Notes under the pieces: generated by a model | What the model saw: only the letters and a program-made list of their open reading frames with translations | What the model was told of the DNA's origin: nothing | The model's database searches: none | Shown: piece by piece, positions 44,760 through 56,499 of the stretch | Layout of the letters: every line of letters begins with the position of its first letter | How positions within the stretch are numbered: the first letter of the stretch is position 1 | Assembly (NCBI GenBank): GCA_963693085.1 | Contig: OY856412.1 | Coordinates: 346,948,457 to 347,012,456 of the forward strand | Direction of reading: 5' to 3' | Length of the DNA: 64,000 nucleotides | From: Alisma plantago-aquatica | Taxonomy: Eukaryota; Streptophyta; Magnoliopsida; Alismatales; Alismataceae | Translations under genes and position numbers: made by a program

Positions 44760-45614
44760 TTAAGTAGAGGTTTCAGTCGCCTCCTTCTTCTTTTGTTCTT
44801 CCAGGTAGAGAGGACAATTCCTTTTCCAATGTCCTGGCTTTTGACAATGGTGGCAATTTCCTTTCTTGGTCACGCCTCCCTTGGCCTTGAGAGCTGAAGA
44901 TGGCTTGGACTCCTGGCTAGCTTCAGAACCTTTCTTAGCTTTGCCCTTGCCCTTGCACTTGGACTTGCCTTTCTTGCTCGTGATCACCATCACGGACTTA
45001 GGCTTGTCCTTCTTCATCTGTAACTCGGCTGTCCTCAACATGCCCAACAACTCTGACAGTGGCCTATCAAAGTTGTTCATGTTGTAGTTCATCACAAACT
45101 GACTGTAAGATTCTGGGAACGATTGCAGTATCACGTCAGTAGCCAACTCTTGGCTCAGTGGAAATCCCAGTCTCTGCAGGTTCTCCACATACCCAATCAT
45201 CTTGAGTGTGTGAGGACCAACTGGATCTCCTTCTGTCATGACGCACTTGAACAACGCCCTAGAAACATTGTACCTCTCTTGCCGTGCCTGATCTTCATAC
45301 ATGTTCCTGAGATGCAGAATCATCTCTATGACACCCATGTTCTCATGTTGCCTCTGCAACTCATGGTTCATTGAACATAGCATCAAGCACTTTGCATCAA
45401 TGGCATCATCAGAATGCTTCTTGTAAGCATCCCTTTCTGTCCTTGGTGCATTAGGAGCGGGTTCCTCTGGAATTGGAGTATCTAGGACATAGAGCTTACG
45501 CTCTTGAGTGAGAACAATTCTCAATGTCTGATACCAGTCATGGAAGTTTGTCCCATTTAGCTTGTCCTTGTCAAGGACCGATCGCAAAGAAAAGTTGTTG
45601 TTGTTTGTTGCCAT
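44760..45614 (-). CDS. Intact copia gag protein
   Basis: 284 codons, no stop. It would form the virus-like particle and bind element RNA in the cytoplasm. N-terminus MATNNNNFSLRSVLDKDKL, then LNGTNFHDWYQTLRIVLTQE, typical of the copia gag (UBN2/Retrotran_gag_2) fold. The middle (MLCSMNHELQRQHENM, ALFKCVMTEGD) also fits. A Lys-rich patch (KGKSKCKGKGKAKKG, about 216-230) precedes a perfect CX2CX4HX4C knuckle, CHHCQKPGHWKRNC (254-267). It stops where gag-pol of autonomous copia elements would continue into protease, so this frame ends early compared with a full polyprotein. With the primer site and LTRs it has the parts of a non-autonomous gag donor. Confidence 0.85.
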   Translation of the reverse strand: MATNNNNFSLRSVLDKDKLNGTNFHDWYQTLRIVLTQERKLYVLDTPIPEEPAPNAPRTERDAYKKHSDDAIDAKCLMLCSMNHELQRQHENMGVIEMILHLRNMYEDQARQERYNVSRALFKCVMTEGDPVGPHTLKMIGYVENLQRLGFPLSQELATDVILQSFPESYSQFVMNYNMNNFDRPLSELLGMLRTAELQMKKDKPKSVMVITSKKGKSKCKGKGKAKKGSEASQESKPSSALKAKGGVTKKGNCHHCQKPGHWKRNCPLYLEEQKKKEATETST

Positions 45615-47045
45615 TTGAACTACAAAAGGAAAATATGCAATTTTAGTCCAAAACTCATTTTTGACTTATTTGATTGATTTGAAAATTTGACGATATAATT
45701 AGGCGTTTAATTAATTATCGCTCCCACTATTTTACTTCAAATTGATAGCCCTCACCATCAATTCGGAAGATTGCAGCGTACAACCTTCTAGTGGGCAAGA
45801 TCCTGAAATCCTCTAAGCCATGGACCAGCTAGGGCTGTCACCCACAACATAGATCTCTCAGGTAGGCAACTTTTGCCAATTGCATCATATGCAACTCTTG
45901 ATAAGATGTCATATACAACTCTTTGCAATGATCATCTCCATGCCTCAAGGCGCTAGATCCTATCTAGGTCACCTTGTTAAGTCCAACCCAAAGCAAACAC
46001 GATGAATATGCACCCTGCTTGGGCAGACCCACACATTCATCCTTCACGCTTCCACGAGATAGACGGTGCACCACGCTTGGGCGTGCCCACACTTGGTCGA
46101 TCAAGCTTTTCACGTGTGTCGCATTTGGAAGGCATCTAAAACTTAATATTTAATGAGGGATTTGGTTTTATATACATATACATATCCAATCACCACAATA
46201 CATAGTATGTATCATATACATGCTATATCCCACAGAAAACATGCACAAACGATAAAGGGCGATGATTATGGCCATCCTAATGTAATTCCTCGAGCCAAGA
46301 GGAATCACGGTCATCTAGGTCTACATCACATGCAACCTGTACAAGATGAAATATGTGCCTTTGCCTTCCGAGTTGATCAACTCATCACATGAATGATCTG
46401 TACTCTCCAGCCGGTCGTCTGGGTGCCACCAGCCGATCGGTTGGCTCCTCCAACCGATCGATTCGCCTGGTCGTCGTGCATCTCGTCATGTCCGCCACCC
46501 GCTCGTCTCGCTTCTCGAACCGGTCATCAACCGATCGGTTCACTCCTTGAACTGACCGTCTGGAAGGTCAACCGATCGGTTCACTCCTTGAACCAACCGT
46601 CTAAGCAGTCGTCTTGATATCCGCCGGTCTTTGACATAACAGGAAATAAAATCCTATTCTATTTATTACATTGCTTTAAAGGAGAAACCCCGATTTACAT
46701 TCCGGGGGAGCAAAGGTAGGAAGAATCTCGAATTATTTCGAGTTACATCAGGAAAAAGAGAGGGAAGATCGGTGCGCAGACCGAGATGCAAGAAACCACA
46801 AACAACCACACCCAGATAGGGGTTTATAGGCCATAATCACGCTACACACATCCACCACAAAACTCGTTTAAGGGCGACGTGTATCAAGTTCATTAATAAT
46901 ACATATCATATATGTAATTTGGGATTTGTGGATTTAGGATTGGACATGCATAAAGCCAATATTATTCGCATCGTATGCAATAAATAAATGCGACAAACCA
47001 AAATCGATCATATCCATATTCCTAAAATATAGAACAGCTGACGTG
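45615..47045 (-). other. Copia 5' leader between primer site and gag
   Basis: 1.4 kb without a supported gene. It carries a second cluster of CCGATCGGTT motifs (46420-46600), the same motif as in the LTRs. A long leader is compatible with packaging signals, but none is identified. Confidence 0.5.
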
Positions 47046-47057
47046 GCTCTGATACCA
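47046..47057 (-). promoter_or_regulatory. Primer binding site, initiator tRNA-Met
   Basis: The minus strand reads TGGTATCAGAGC, the exact standard plant site, one base inside the LTR end. It fixes the element's orientation and shows that the right repeat is the 5' LTR. Confidence 0.95.
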
Positions 47058-47058
47058 C

Positions 47059-47955
47059 TGTTGGGTTCTAGGGGAGACAGAGAAGGCAGCGGAAACAAAA
47101 ATTTTCTCCCCAAACCCATACCGAGGAAACGCGTCAACGTCTATATAATAGGAAAGGATGGTTTGTGGAATCATACCTTGTCCCGAGGCTTGCTCGGCGA
47201 CAATACCTCGCGCAATGCGCGGTCTTCAACTCCGGTCTTGGACGGCGTCTGTGCAGCTCCTGGTCGCACCGGGACTGACGACTCCTACTCGAACCAGACT
47301 GTCGGATGACAGTTGTCCTCATAAGCGGTAGTGTCTTCCCGCCTCTGTAGTAGTCCACACGGACCACCTGGAACTCCACACTCCTTGTCCCACAAGGAAG
47401 TGGAAGGAGTCGCACCCTCCTGTTGACGTACTAGTCGCCAACACGCTCTCCTGCTTCCTGTTGCAACTGCAATTGTCCTTCCCTTGCTGCACCTCCCTTT
47501 TGCGGGAAGCACTTGCTCGGGCTCTCTCACGGTTACCAAAACCAGAGAGAACGACAACTTGCAGAGCAACTGGTTGCACTGAGCTGTACTGTGAGAAGCC
47601 CCCAATACTCCTATATATATAGGAGAGTCATGGGACAGGGTTCTCCATCCCGGGCAATGCGGGACTAAAGCAGGAGTAGAAGGGTTTGAGAATTTTCCAC
47701 AAAAAGCAACCGGTTCGCAACTTGAAATGATCGGTTCACAACTGAACCGATTGGTTCGGCCATTGAGCTGATCGGTTGGACCTGAGCCGATTGTTTGGGG
47801 CACTCCAACCGATCGGTTGGTGCCCTGAACCGATCGGTTCATGGTCCTGATCCGGCTCAAAAAAGACTTTCCTTGTTTCTTTCCCAATTGGTATCGAATA
47901 CCAACATTATTCCCAATCGAATTGGGCAATTTGAAACGAAAGGAAAATTCTTGCC
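47059..47955 (-). repeat. Right (5') LTR, aligned part
   Basis: Same sequence as 42235-43130 with scattered substitutions. A TATATATA box at 47611-47622 is the likely minus-strand promoter. The CCGATCGGTT cluster continues past the aligned part to 48117. Confidence 0.88.
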
Positions 47956-49345
47956 GACATGACTTTTCCCAACTGGTCGGTTTCACCAGTTGAGCCGATC
48001 GGTTCAACCCTTGAACCGGTCGTTTCAACCTGGGCATGAGCCGATCGGCCTGGACACTCCAGCCGACCGGTTCAGCAACCTCAGCCGACCGGTTCATCAC
48101 ATGAACCGATCGGTTGGGAGCACAGGTTGGGCAAAATCAGTCAATTGCGATTTCAATCAATCCGATACTCCAATCAATGCGTCCAACACCTTGAACCATA
48201 CGATATTGAGCTATCGACTGATTGAGTGTTTAATTGAACTACTAAAATCCTTTAGTAATCAATCTAAACATTGCTTTGTGGACAAAACTCCTCTTCCAGG
48301 TTAAATCCTATGTGTGTGACCCTGCAGGTCCATTTCACGTTGGCAGTGAAAGTCCATAACACTTATGACTTCACAAGCAAAGAGTGGTGCCTAGTCACAC
48401 ATCAGTGCTACCCAAGTGAAAGTAGAAAGTTGGAGAACAACTTTCATCCTACAATCCGTGAATGGTGTTACAGCGAATGTATAATTCCTTTGTCACTGAT
48501 ATCCAGAATGAACTCGAGGCATGGAACAGTCATCCTGTCAACGTTCATTGACTTCCTTGATCTCAGAGTAGACTGGAAGAGATATGCATGACATCAGTAT
48601 CATATACTAATTCACACATGTGTGCACGCCTTTCTCAATCCTACTCATCAAGTGGCCATGGATATCAAACTCCCTCAGGAGGGACAAATCCCATATCTAT
48701 CACTCACCCCTCAAAAGCCCCATGTGTCAAAGCCACCCAATCATCACCTTTATAACAACCCATGTTTCAGGACTGCGTTTGATGATGTCAAAGTGTGCCC
48801 AACGACATGTGTTGAATGCAGTGATTTCAGGTCTAAGAATCACACTCACCACCATCACAGTGAGTATTGACTGTGACTACCATCTCATGGTTCCATGTGT
48901 CAAACTCACGGTGGGTCTGTCTGGTACCTTGTTCTCTAACAAGTACCTATGTGTTTGGTTTGATATCTCTATATCATGACTAATGAGATTCTGTCATCAA
49001 CCAACACCACAATCTAGTCTTGTGTGTCATTGCTGTCTATCTACCTTCCACAATGACATCCGACTAGGGACATAACAAGAATGTACAAACTCTTAGCATC
49101 CGTATGATCTCATCGTTCAGGTCCTCAACCTGAAAGCATACGTCATTGAGTACTGTCATTCTCTAGACATTCAATCTGTTCTATCACTATCTCATATGAC
49201 TGAACCAGAAAGAATTGGAAGCTTGCCTTTGATGTTTATCAAATCAATCTTAATGCATCCCACCAATCATCCCATGATTGGCTCTCAGGGCATACATACC
49301 AACAGCTTCATGCATAAAATTACCATGCATGCATAAATTCGGCAA
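47956..49345 (-). other. Probable remainder of the copia 5' LTR, boundary unclear
   Basis: No counterpart at the left LTR. The first 160 bases carry six more CCGATCGG-like motifs. No coding potential is evident in the rest. I could not find an exact 5-base duplication of ACTTC (42230-42234); ACCTTC near 49342 is the nearest, with one extra base. Confidence 0.45.
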
Positions 49346-49430
49346 GACAACAACCTTCTGCCGCGCTCTAAAGAAGCAAAAACCCTTAGTGTCTAGCAGC
49401 ATCACAAAAACTCCATCATCCCCAGACATC

Positions 49431-52131
49431 ATGAACTCCCGTTTCTCCTTCCTAGAAATCCCCCTCGCAGACCCAACCTATTCTACGAGTATCCCATTAC
49501 CGCGAGCTTGGATCTACCATAAGTTCGATATCTCTCCAGGGACCAACATGATCAACATCGGCCACAAATCCTTCCAGGTGAAGATCACATGGTCAACCCC
49601 CACAAAAACAACCTGGGGCAAAAAAAACCCCTTCCTCCTCATATCGTATGGCTGGAGTGACATGCGCGAAGAACTGAACCTTAAGCCTGAGCGGTCGATA
49701 TTCTTACAACCGATGGAAAATCACACCTTTCGCGCCTGGGTACGTGACTTCATCCACGACTCTCCTCCAGAGCTTGCCTACCTATACAAAAAACATGATC
49801 AAGACAGCTCCTCATCATCCAACTCGACGGATCAACTCTTCGTCCGAGATGAATACCAACCCCCCATGGGAGCAAAAACCTGGCCTATCTCCATCTCTTT
49901 AGGTTCTGAGGATGACGAAGATGCTGACACATCTCCTTTGGAACAACAACAAAGTTCTATCGCTGAAAGGTACAAGCTTTTCTCCTCCCCATCTTTTAAG
50001 GGAAAAAAAATACAAGACCAATCTGTCGTCTTTATATAAATCCCTTCATCCTCGATTCTTCCCGGTCGAGGACATCATCCCTCAGGACATTTTTCACCTA
50101 AACTCTGCTTTCCCTATCCTGGGCCATGCAAAATCATCCTTCCTCATAAAAAATATCCTAGAAAAAACCCCCACTGCCCATAGCTGGGCACCGGTCCCCC
50201 CAAAAAGACCTTTTCGAGCTTTGCACTATTCCCTTTGCCGCCGGAGCAACCACTCAACTTCCAGATGTTTTTCTCGCCACTTATGTTTTGGATGCGGTTG
50301 TATAGGGAACATTAAAAGGTTCTACAAAGCCCGCCTCCTCCCAAGTCAGGACAAAAACCATGTAGATCCCCCCTCCTCCTTCATACACTCTCGCTCGCTC
50401 AAAATCTCACCTTTTCACAAAACCTCTGCTATCCCAAAAAAGACATTTTCAGATCTCTGGCACAACGCACATCCCCCTCATCATCTTTATCATTCAAAAA
50501 ACTCCTTTGCATGCCTCGCAAATCTCCCGCCCAAACATGCAGACGAAACCACTCCACGCCATCTGAACACTAGCTCCTAGTCACCCCCTATATCTAAACC
50601 CTTTCACAAGTCAAAAAATTCATCTGCCACAAAGCACAAACCACAATCCAAAAGCCCTACTCCTCAAACCTCCTCACAAAGTCATACCATTTACTATCCT
50701 TCTGCCTCACCAAACATGAAGGTCCCTGATCACCTGGAATATGCGATCGCCCTTGATCTCCCAGCCAACTCTATGCGTTTGCTCAAGGTCTTCACCCTTA
50801 GAAGTATTCTCGTTTCTGTTGAAAACAATCTGGACAACAACCCTATAAACGTCCTAGACATTACCCGCGCCTTAGCCCTTCTCCTTCCTGGTCACACCAT
50901 CCTCAAACCAAAAATTTTCTCTCCCACCCAACTCATCTATACCGTTCCTGAAGGTACGAAGATAAATCACCTTTTCAACCAAGTCCTCACCATACCATGT
51001 GGATCGAGCTTCATCATGGCTAGACTATCAAAATGGTCTGCCGATTTTGGATCTTTCCCTGCCCCTGCTGGTGGCTCTGACTGGGTTGCCATTTCAAATC
51101 TCCCTCCTCATCTTTGGGAGATAGAGATCTTCAGAGGCATTGCACACTCTATCGGGGCCACTCTACTATATATCAGCCCTGAAACCTTACACCCATCACA
51201 ATACATTAAAGCATACTGTCTCCTTTCTATCAAAACCGCAATCTCTCTACCTCCATCCATCAATATTAGAATCGGTGAGTCCATTTACCATTTAAAACTT
51301 TCAACTGAACATCCTTCCATAAACAGCACTGCCTTTTCTGACCACACTACACATCCACCTTCTTGGTTTAGCCCTAATAAAGATAAATTATCTACCTTGC
51401 ATTCAATGGCTTCAAATGACCGAAACCATGTTTGGATCCGGAAAACCTCAAACCACTCTGAAAACACTTATCTCCTTCTAAGAAAAAAAAGAACCAGATC
51501 TCCTGAACTTTCACTCCATGTAAACAAATTTAAACCTAGAAGCTCCACTTTCCCATCTCCTTCCTCTACTAAGGAAAGCTTCCCATCGCCAAACAAAAAT
51601 CATCAAACAACTATGAACCAAGCCTCATCTCAGATCAAGGATGATATTTCTTTGCAGAGTTCGGAACATGAGATCCCTCAACAAAAGCTCACTTCCAGCT
51701 ACCTCCCGAAGATCTTACAGCCAAACCACAAAGGCCCAAAAAGTTCTATCATAATCAACAGAGTAAAGAAAGGTACTCCTTCTTCCTCCTCCCGCTCCTT
51801 TAGTAATGTTTCAACTAAAACTTCTTTATCATCTACTCAAACTTTTCTAGAAAAAAATAAAGACTTAGACTCAATCGAGGATTTAGCTTCTTGGTCTGAC
51901 ATAAAAAGCTTCACTTCTTTTACAAATAAGATAGGCTTTCAACTCGAAAATGATGAGGATGCTCATAATGTTCTTAACAACCTAGAAACCTATATGGGAT
52001 GGACAAAAAAAGGCTTAATCATGCCAGCATCAAAACAACGATTATCTAATTTCCCTTTTTGCACTCATCTTTCTATTTTTCATAATGAAAATTTCATCTT
52101 GGAATATATGTGGAGCTGTAAACCTCCATAG
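49431..52131 (+). pseudogene. LINE copy 2 ORF1, one frameshift and one stop
   Basis: Nearly complete ORF1 of about 900 codons. It starts MNSRFSFLEIPLADP (49431), the first Met of the shared region. The N-terminal domain (to about residue 190) is of a type I do not recognise, with FQVKITWSTPTKTTWG and FLLISYGWSD. The frame shifts at an A-run near 50005 and a TAG lies at 50578. Next comes a damaged knuckle CFGCGCIGNIKRFY (His and last Cys lost), then a block from 50716 (VPDHLEYAIALDLPANSMRL, GGSDWVAISNLPPHLWEIEI) resembling the DUF4283/RRM-like part, a Ser/Pro-rich tail, and a conserved C-terminus SIEDLASWSDIKSF. It overlaps the ORF2 start by 47 bases. Confidence 0.82.
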
Positions 52132-55100
52132 AAGGAAAAAAATACGCTCTCACATTTATAAAAACAATATCGATCTTATTACCATCCAAGAAACAAAAAC
52201 CTTTCTTACCCCTTTTGCCCTCAAAATAATTGGAGGCAATCGAATCACAAACTAGATCCAACTACCTCCCGAGGGTTTCAAAGGTGGCATCATTGTTGGT
52301 TATAACAATCAGGCTCTTGTTCCACAAAACTCTTCCATCCTTAACTTCTCCATAACCATTGCAGTCAAAAACCTTTCCGATGGATATCTCTGGTCTTTCT
52401 CAGGAATATATGGGGAACCTGGTTACAACAAATCCCTCTTCCTTGAGGAACTAAATCACCTCATTACAAATTTCCACAAGTCTCCCTGGGTTTTGGGTGG
52501 TGATTTTAATCTGATCACCCAAATCACAGATAGGCTCAATTCAAATCCCTCCACTCAATCGATGTCAACAACTGATAAAAAATTTTGCCAGATGCTTACA
52601 AACCACTCCCTGATCGATATCATACCATCAAACGCTTTATACACCTGGTCTAGAAACCAGACATTTTCTAGGCTTGACCATTTCATTTGTACAAACCTTT
52701 GGGAAGATAAACACCCTCTCTCATCAGTTTATATCTCCCATAGAACCATTTCTTACCACTTCCCTCTAATCCTTGATACAACCTCTTCCTCGTGGGGCAC
52801 TCGACCTTTCAAATTTGAAAACAGTTGGCTCTCCATAGACAACTTCTCCAGTTCCTGTCTAGAAGCTTGGACTCTTGCCGACTCACAAACAGCAAACATT
52901 GGTCTTCATATCCTAAACAACATAAAAAAGATCAGATCTCACATCAAAAATTGGAAACTACAAAACCCTATGAACTTATTCAATCTTCAAAAAAATCTTG
53001 AAGTTTAGTTCCTCTTTGTGGACAAGGATCCATATGCTGACCCTGCCCTTGTCCTAACCATCAAAGTTGAACTTGATCACATTAACCATTGTATTGACAC
53101 TAGATGGAGACAAAGGGTGAAAATCACTTGGGCCAAAGAAGGGGATAAAAATACAAAATTCTTTCACAAAATTTGTAACCAAAACTTTCGTCAAAATGAC
53201 ATAACCCATCTAACAATAAATGGCAGATTCACATCCCATAAACAATCCATCATAACACACATAAAAAACCATTTTAAAAATATCTTCAATAACAACCACA
53301 ATCCCATTTGTCTCAATAACTTGTCATGGAACACAATTTGTCAAAAAACATAAAAAATCCTCATGAACTCATAAAATCCTTCTCCCTCGAAGAATTACAT
53401 TCTGCCATCACTGGCCTTGGTAAAAATAAATCTCCAGGACCTGATGGTCTCAATGTGGAATTCTACTTGGCAAATTGGAACCACTATAAAAATGACTTCA
53501 CAGCCTTTTTGTCTGCTTTCCATGCTAGTACAAACCCACATAATATCATCAAATTCATAAATAAAACCTTCATCACCCTGATAAAAAAAATAGTCAACCT
53601 GAAAACATTTCTCACTTCCGTCCCAGGAGCCTCATAAATACCTCATATAAAATCATTGCTAAAACTCTAGCAAACAGGATTAAGCCGCTCTTGGAAGACA
53701 TCATCCCTCTTAACCAATTTGCCTTCCTCAAAAACAGAAGTATTCAAGATGCTTTCTTGATGGTAAATGAAACGATCCATCTTTGCCACAAAAAGAAATC
53801 CCCCCTTCTAGCCATAAAACTTGACTTTGAAAAAGCCTTTGATTTTGTTAATTGGCAATGCCTTTTAAAAACTCTTAAGGGTTTTGGTTTTCCTGACAGG
53901 TGGATTTCTTGGATCCATGCTTGTATATCAACAAATCATTTCTCCACTATCATAAATGGTGTTCCTTTCGGTTATTTCTATAACTCAAATGGACTTAGAC
54001 AAGGAGACCCTCTCTCTCCTTATCTTTTCATCATCTTGACTACTATCCTCTCCCGTATGATCCAGCTGGGTAAATGAAATGGTCTTATCTCCTCTCCTGA
54101 TGTTTATAAGGAGAATATCATTCAATTTGTAGATGATACCATTATTTTCTCCTCCCCAGATGAATCCTCCCTTCAAAATATCTTTAGGATCATTGTTATC
54201 TTTTCATATATCTCTGGGCTAAAAATAAATATTCAAAAATCTTCCATCTTTGGGGTTAACATAAATCAACCGACTTTGGAGCATTTTAGGGACCTCCTAA
54301 AATGCAAGACTGAAGATTTCCCTGTCAAATATTTGGGTCTACCCATCACTCCATACAATATTACAAAATGCTATATGGACTCCCATCATTTCAAAAATAA
54401 ACACAAAACTCACAAACTGGACAAACAACTTCCTTAACCTTTCAGGTCAGCTTACCCTTTCAAACAATGTCATCACTCCAATAACAACCCACTTCTTGAG
54501 TTGCATTCCCCTGCCCTCAAAAACAAAATCCATTTTAGACAAAATCAGGAGAAATTTTCTGTGGAACAACTTCCACAAACTGGACAAACCAGGGAAACAT
54601 TACCATCTCGTAAATTGGAAAACCATACAAGCTCCTCTTGAACAAGGTGGTTGGGGAATAATCAACATTGAAACACAGTCTCTCTGCCTCATTGCCAAAA
54701 TCATCGATAGTCTGCTTCAAAACAAACAAAAAATCTGGACCAATCTCATCAAATTCAAATATTATCAAAGCTCTCCACCCTGACACCAAATCCCTCAGAA
54801 AACAGCCTCCCCACTTTGGAAATTCATCAATAAAAACATCCATACGATAACACAAATCATAAACACTCCACCTCACTCACACAAAAATATCTCCTTTTGG
54901 TTTGATCCATGGTTTGAAAACAACTCTATCATAAATCTCAGACCAAATTGGTCTATTCCAAATAAACTCCTCAACATAAAGATTAACAAAGCTCTACCGC
55001 TCATCACCAGTAATAGATCAAACTCTCTTAAAAGATGTATTCTTTCTCAGATCAGTCAAAATGAATTTGGGCATCTGATCCTCTCACTGGAAAATAACAC

Positions 55101-55617
55101 CTCAAATACTATCACTTGGAAATGGGGTAAAAATTACTCGGTTAAACTTGCCTACACTTTCCTCTCCTACAGAGGTATTTCCCCATCATCATCAAAGATA
55201 TGGAAACAGAAATGGCCTCATATATACAAAACTTTCCTTTGAATTCTGCTACACAACAATCATCTCTCAGGTGAAAACATCACAAAAAAGGGTTTCATTG
55301 GCCCTTTCAGATGTGCTCTTTGTGAAAAAAACAGTGACTCGGTTGACCACATCTTCTTTAAGTGCATCTTTTCCCAAAATATATTCTCACATTTTTTAAG
55401 AAACCGTCTTCCTGATCTCAAGGAAGCCACGTTTCCCTTACAAATAACATCAAATAGACTTTACAAAAATTTCAAAAGCAGTGATCTATTCACCACAATC
55501 AGCTGGAGTATATGGAAAGAAAGAAACAACAAAACTTTCAACGACAAGAAAAACTTGGCCAAAAATATTATATCTCAAATAGATGCCGACCTTTACATCC
55601 TAACAAAATGCAGGTAA
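52085..55617 (+). pseudogene. LINE copy 2 ORF2 (endonuclease, reverse transcriptase, zf-RVT), broken
   Basis: Starts MKISSWNICGAVN at 52085, inside the end of ORF1. The endonuclease runs about 52090-52790 with TIQETK, GGDFNLI and SRLDHFI; the catalytic SDH is SYH here (ISYHFPL), so the Asp is lost. RT runs about 53380-54480 with NKSPGPDGLNVEFY, GLRQGDPLSPYLFI and FVDDT. zf-RVT follows near 55140-55400 (KLAYTFL, IWKQKWPH, CALCEKNSDSVDHIFFKC). Stops at 52253, 53006 and 54075, and frame changes near 53340, 53610, 54370 and 54780, leave no usable product. Confidence 0.88.
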
Positions 55618-55979
55618 CCTAGCAGATGGGGAACATGACGACTCTGAGGAAGGCAAATCTGAAGCTGCTTTTTTATGTGATCTCAAACCCATGGTTGATG
55701 AAGAGACTGGTGTCAGTTTGGTTCAGCAACAATTGTGATTCCTCTTTCAGGCGAATGGCTCTATTTTCAAACTTGAGTTCACCATCTTCAAAAAACCTAG
55801 AGGATTGTTATGGGGTACCTCCCCCTCGTTATCAAAACATTGCTTTTTATCTTATTGCTTTCTTTCAGTTTTAATTATTTTGCTTATCCAAACATCCTGT
55901 AAAGCTTTTCACATAAGCAGGTTTTGCTTGCTTGATGTGCTATCAATATATAAACTTTACTTTTCCTAAAAAAAAAGAA

Positions 55980-55994
55980 ATCTTTATTTACCGA
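55980..55994. repeat. Right target-site duplication of LINE copy 2
   Basis: Exact 15-base match to 41227-41241, following the A-rich tail. Confidence 0.9.
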
Positions 55995-56499
55995 CGCGTG
56001 AAAACGGGTTTTATCGGTTTCAATGACAATACTAATGTCATGACAATACTAATGAAATGAGAGGCAGTGACTGAGAAAGCGTGTTAGCTTCTCATCCGAG
56101 ATAAATCTCTGCTATCCACATTGCTTCAGCCTGAAGAAAGCTGTCATAATGATATGTGGTTTCAATTGCATTGGGGCTGCTGGTCCTAATGTAACCGTTT
56201 GTTGGCGCAAGTTCACCCAGGGAATCTTCAGATGAAGATTCCAGTCCGTTAGAGGAAAAAAGAAGCGTCCGTCTATAGTGCAGGAACAAGCCTCCGCACA
56301 ATGTTATGGAACCAGTCTAACGTCGGTGAACACGGAGTTTATTCTAGAATGAGGCAATTTACAAATAAAGCTTTCATATTGAAATTAAATTGCTAAATTA
56401 TGTCAAATAAACAACCTATCACCTTTTGTTAAATGCCCTAATCATAGAATCAGCGGAAGCTCTTTGAGGTATCGGTTTGGATGATGACATTAAAAAGTA
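55995..56499. other. Flank of LINE copy 2, no firm gene
   Basis: Contains a short direct repeat of CATGACAATACTAATG near 56024-56050. A 69-codon minus frame (56092-56301) is protein-like in composition but unassigned. Confidence 0.35.

Larger units (their letters stand above)
42235..49345 (-). mobile_element. Ty1/copia-type element, gag only, inserted in LINE copy 2 (right end approximate)
   Basis: Direct repeats at 42235-43130 and 47059-47955 are the LTR parts that align. A tRNA-Met primer site touches the right one and gag is intact. Between gag and the left LTR, only 1.6 kb of AT-rich DNA with an RT scrap remains, so most of pol (protease, integrase) is gone. The right LTR probably extends beyond 47955, because no LINE sequence is recognisable before about 49345. 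The left LTR would then be cut short by the same deletion. About 20-25 differences between the aligned LTR parts, by eye, point to a fairly young insertion. Confidence 0.75.
41242..55979 (+). mobile_element. LINE (L1-type) copy 2, full length, split by a copia insertion
   Basis: Bounded by 15-base target duplications. The 5' leader is at 41242-42234, interrupted by the copia element (42235 to about 49345), then leader remainder, ORF1 (49431-52131), ORF2 (52085-55617), 3' untranslated region and A-rich tail (55968-55979). Without the insert it would be about 7.6 kb. Both ORFs carry stops and frameshifts. It is a diverged relative of copy 1, so two subfamilies inserted side by side. Confidence 0.88.

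Noticed and set aside
56092..56301. 69-codon minus frame with protein-like composition
   Set aside because: It looks like a possible exon but has no recognised domain, splice context or partner exon; left unannotated as a gene.
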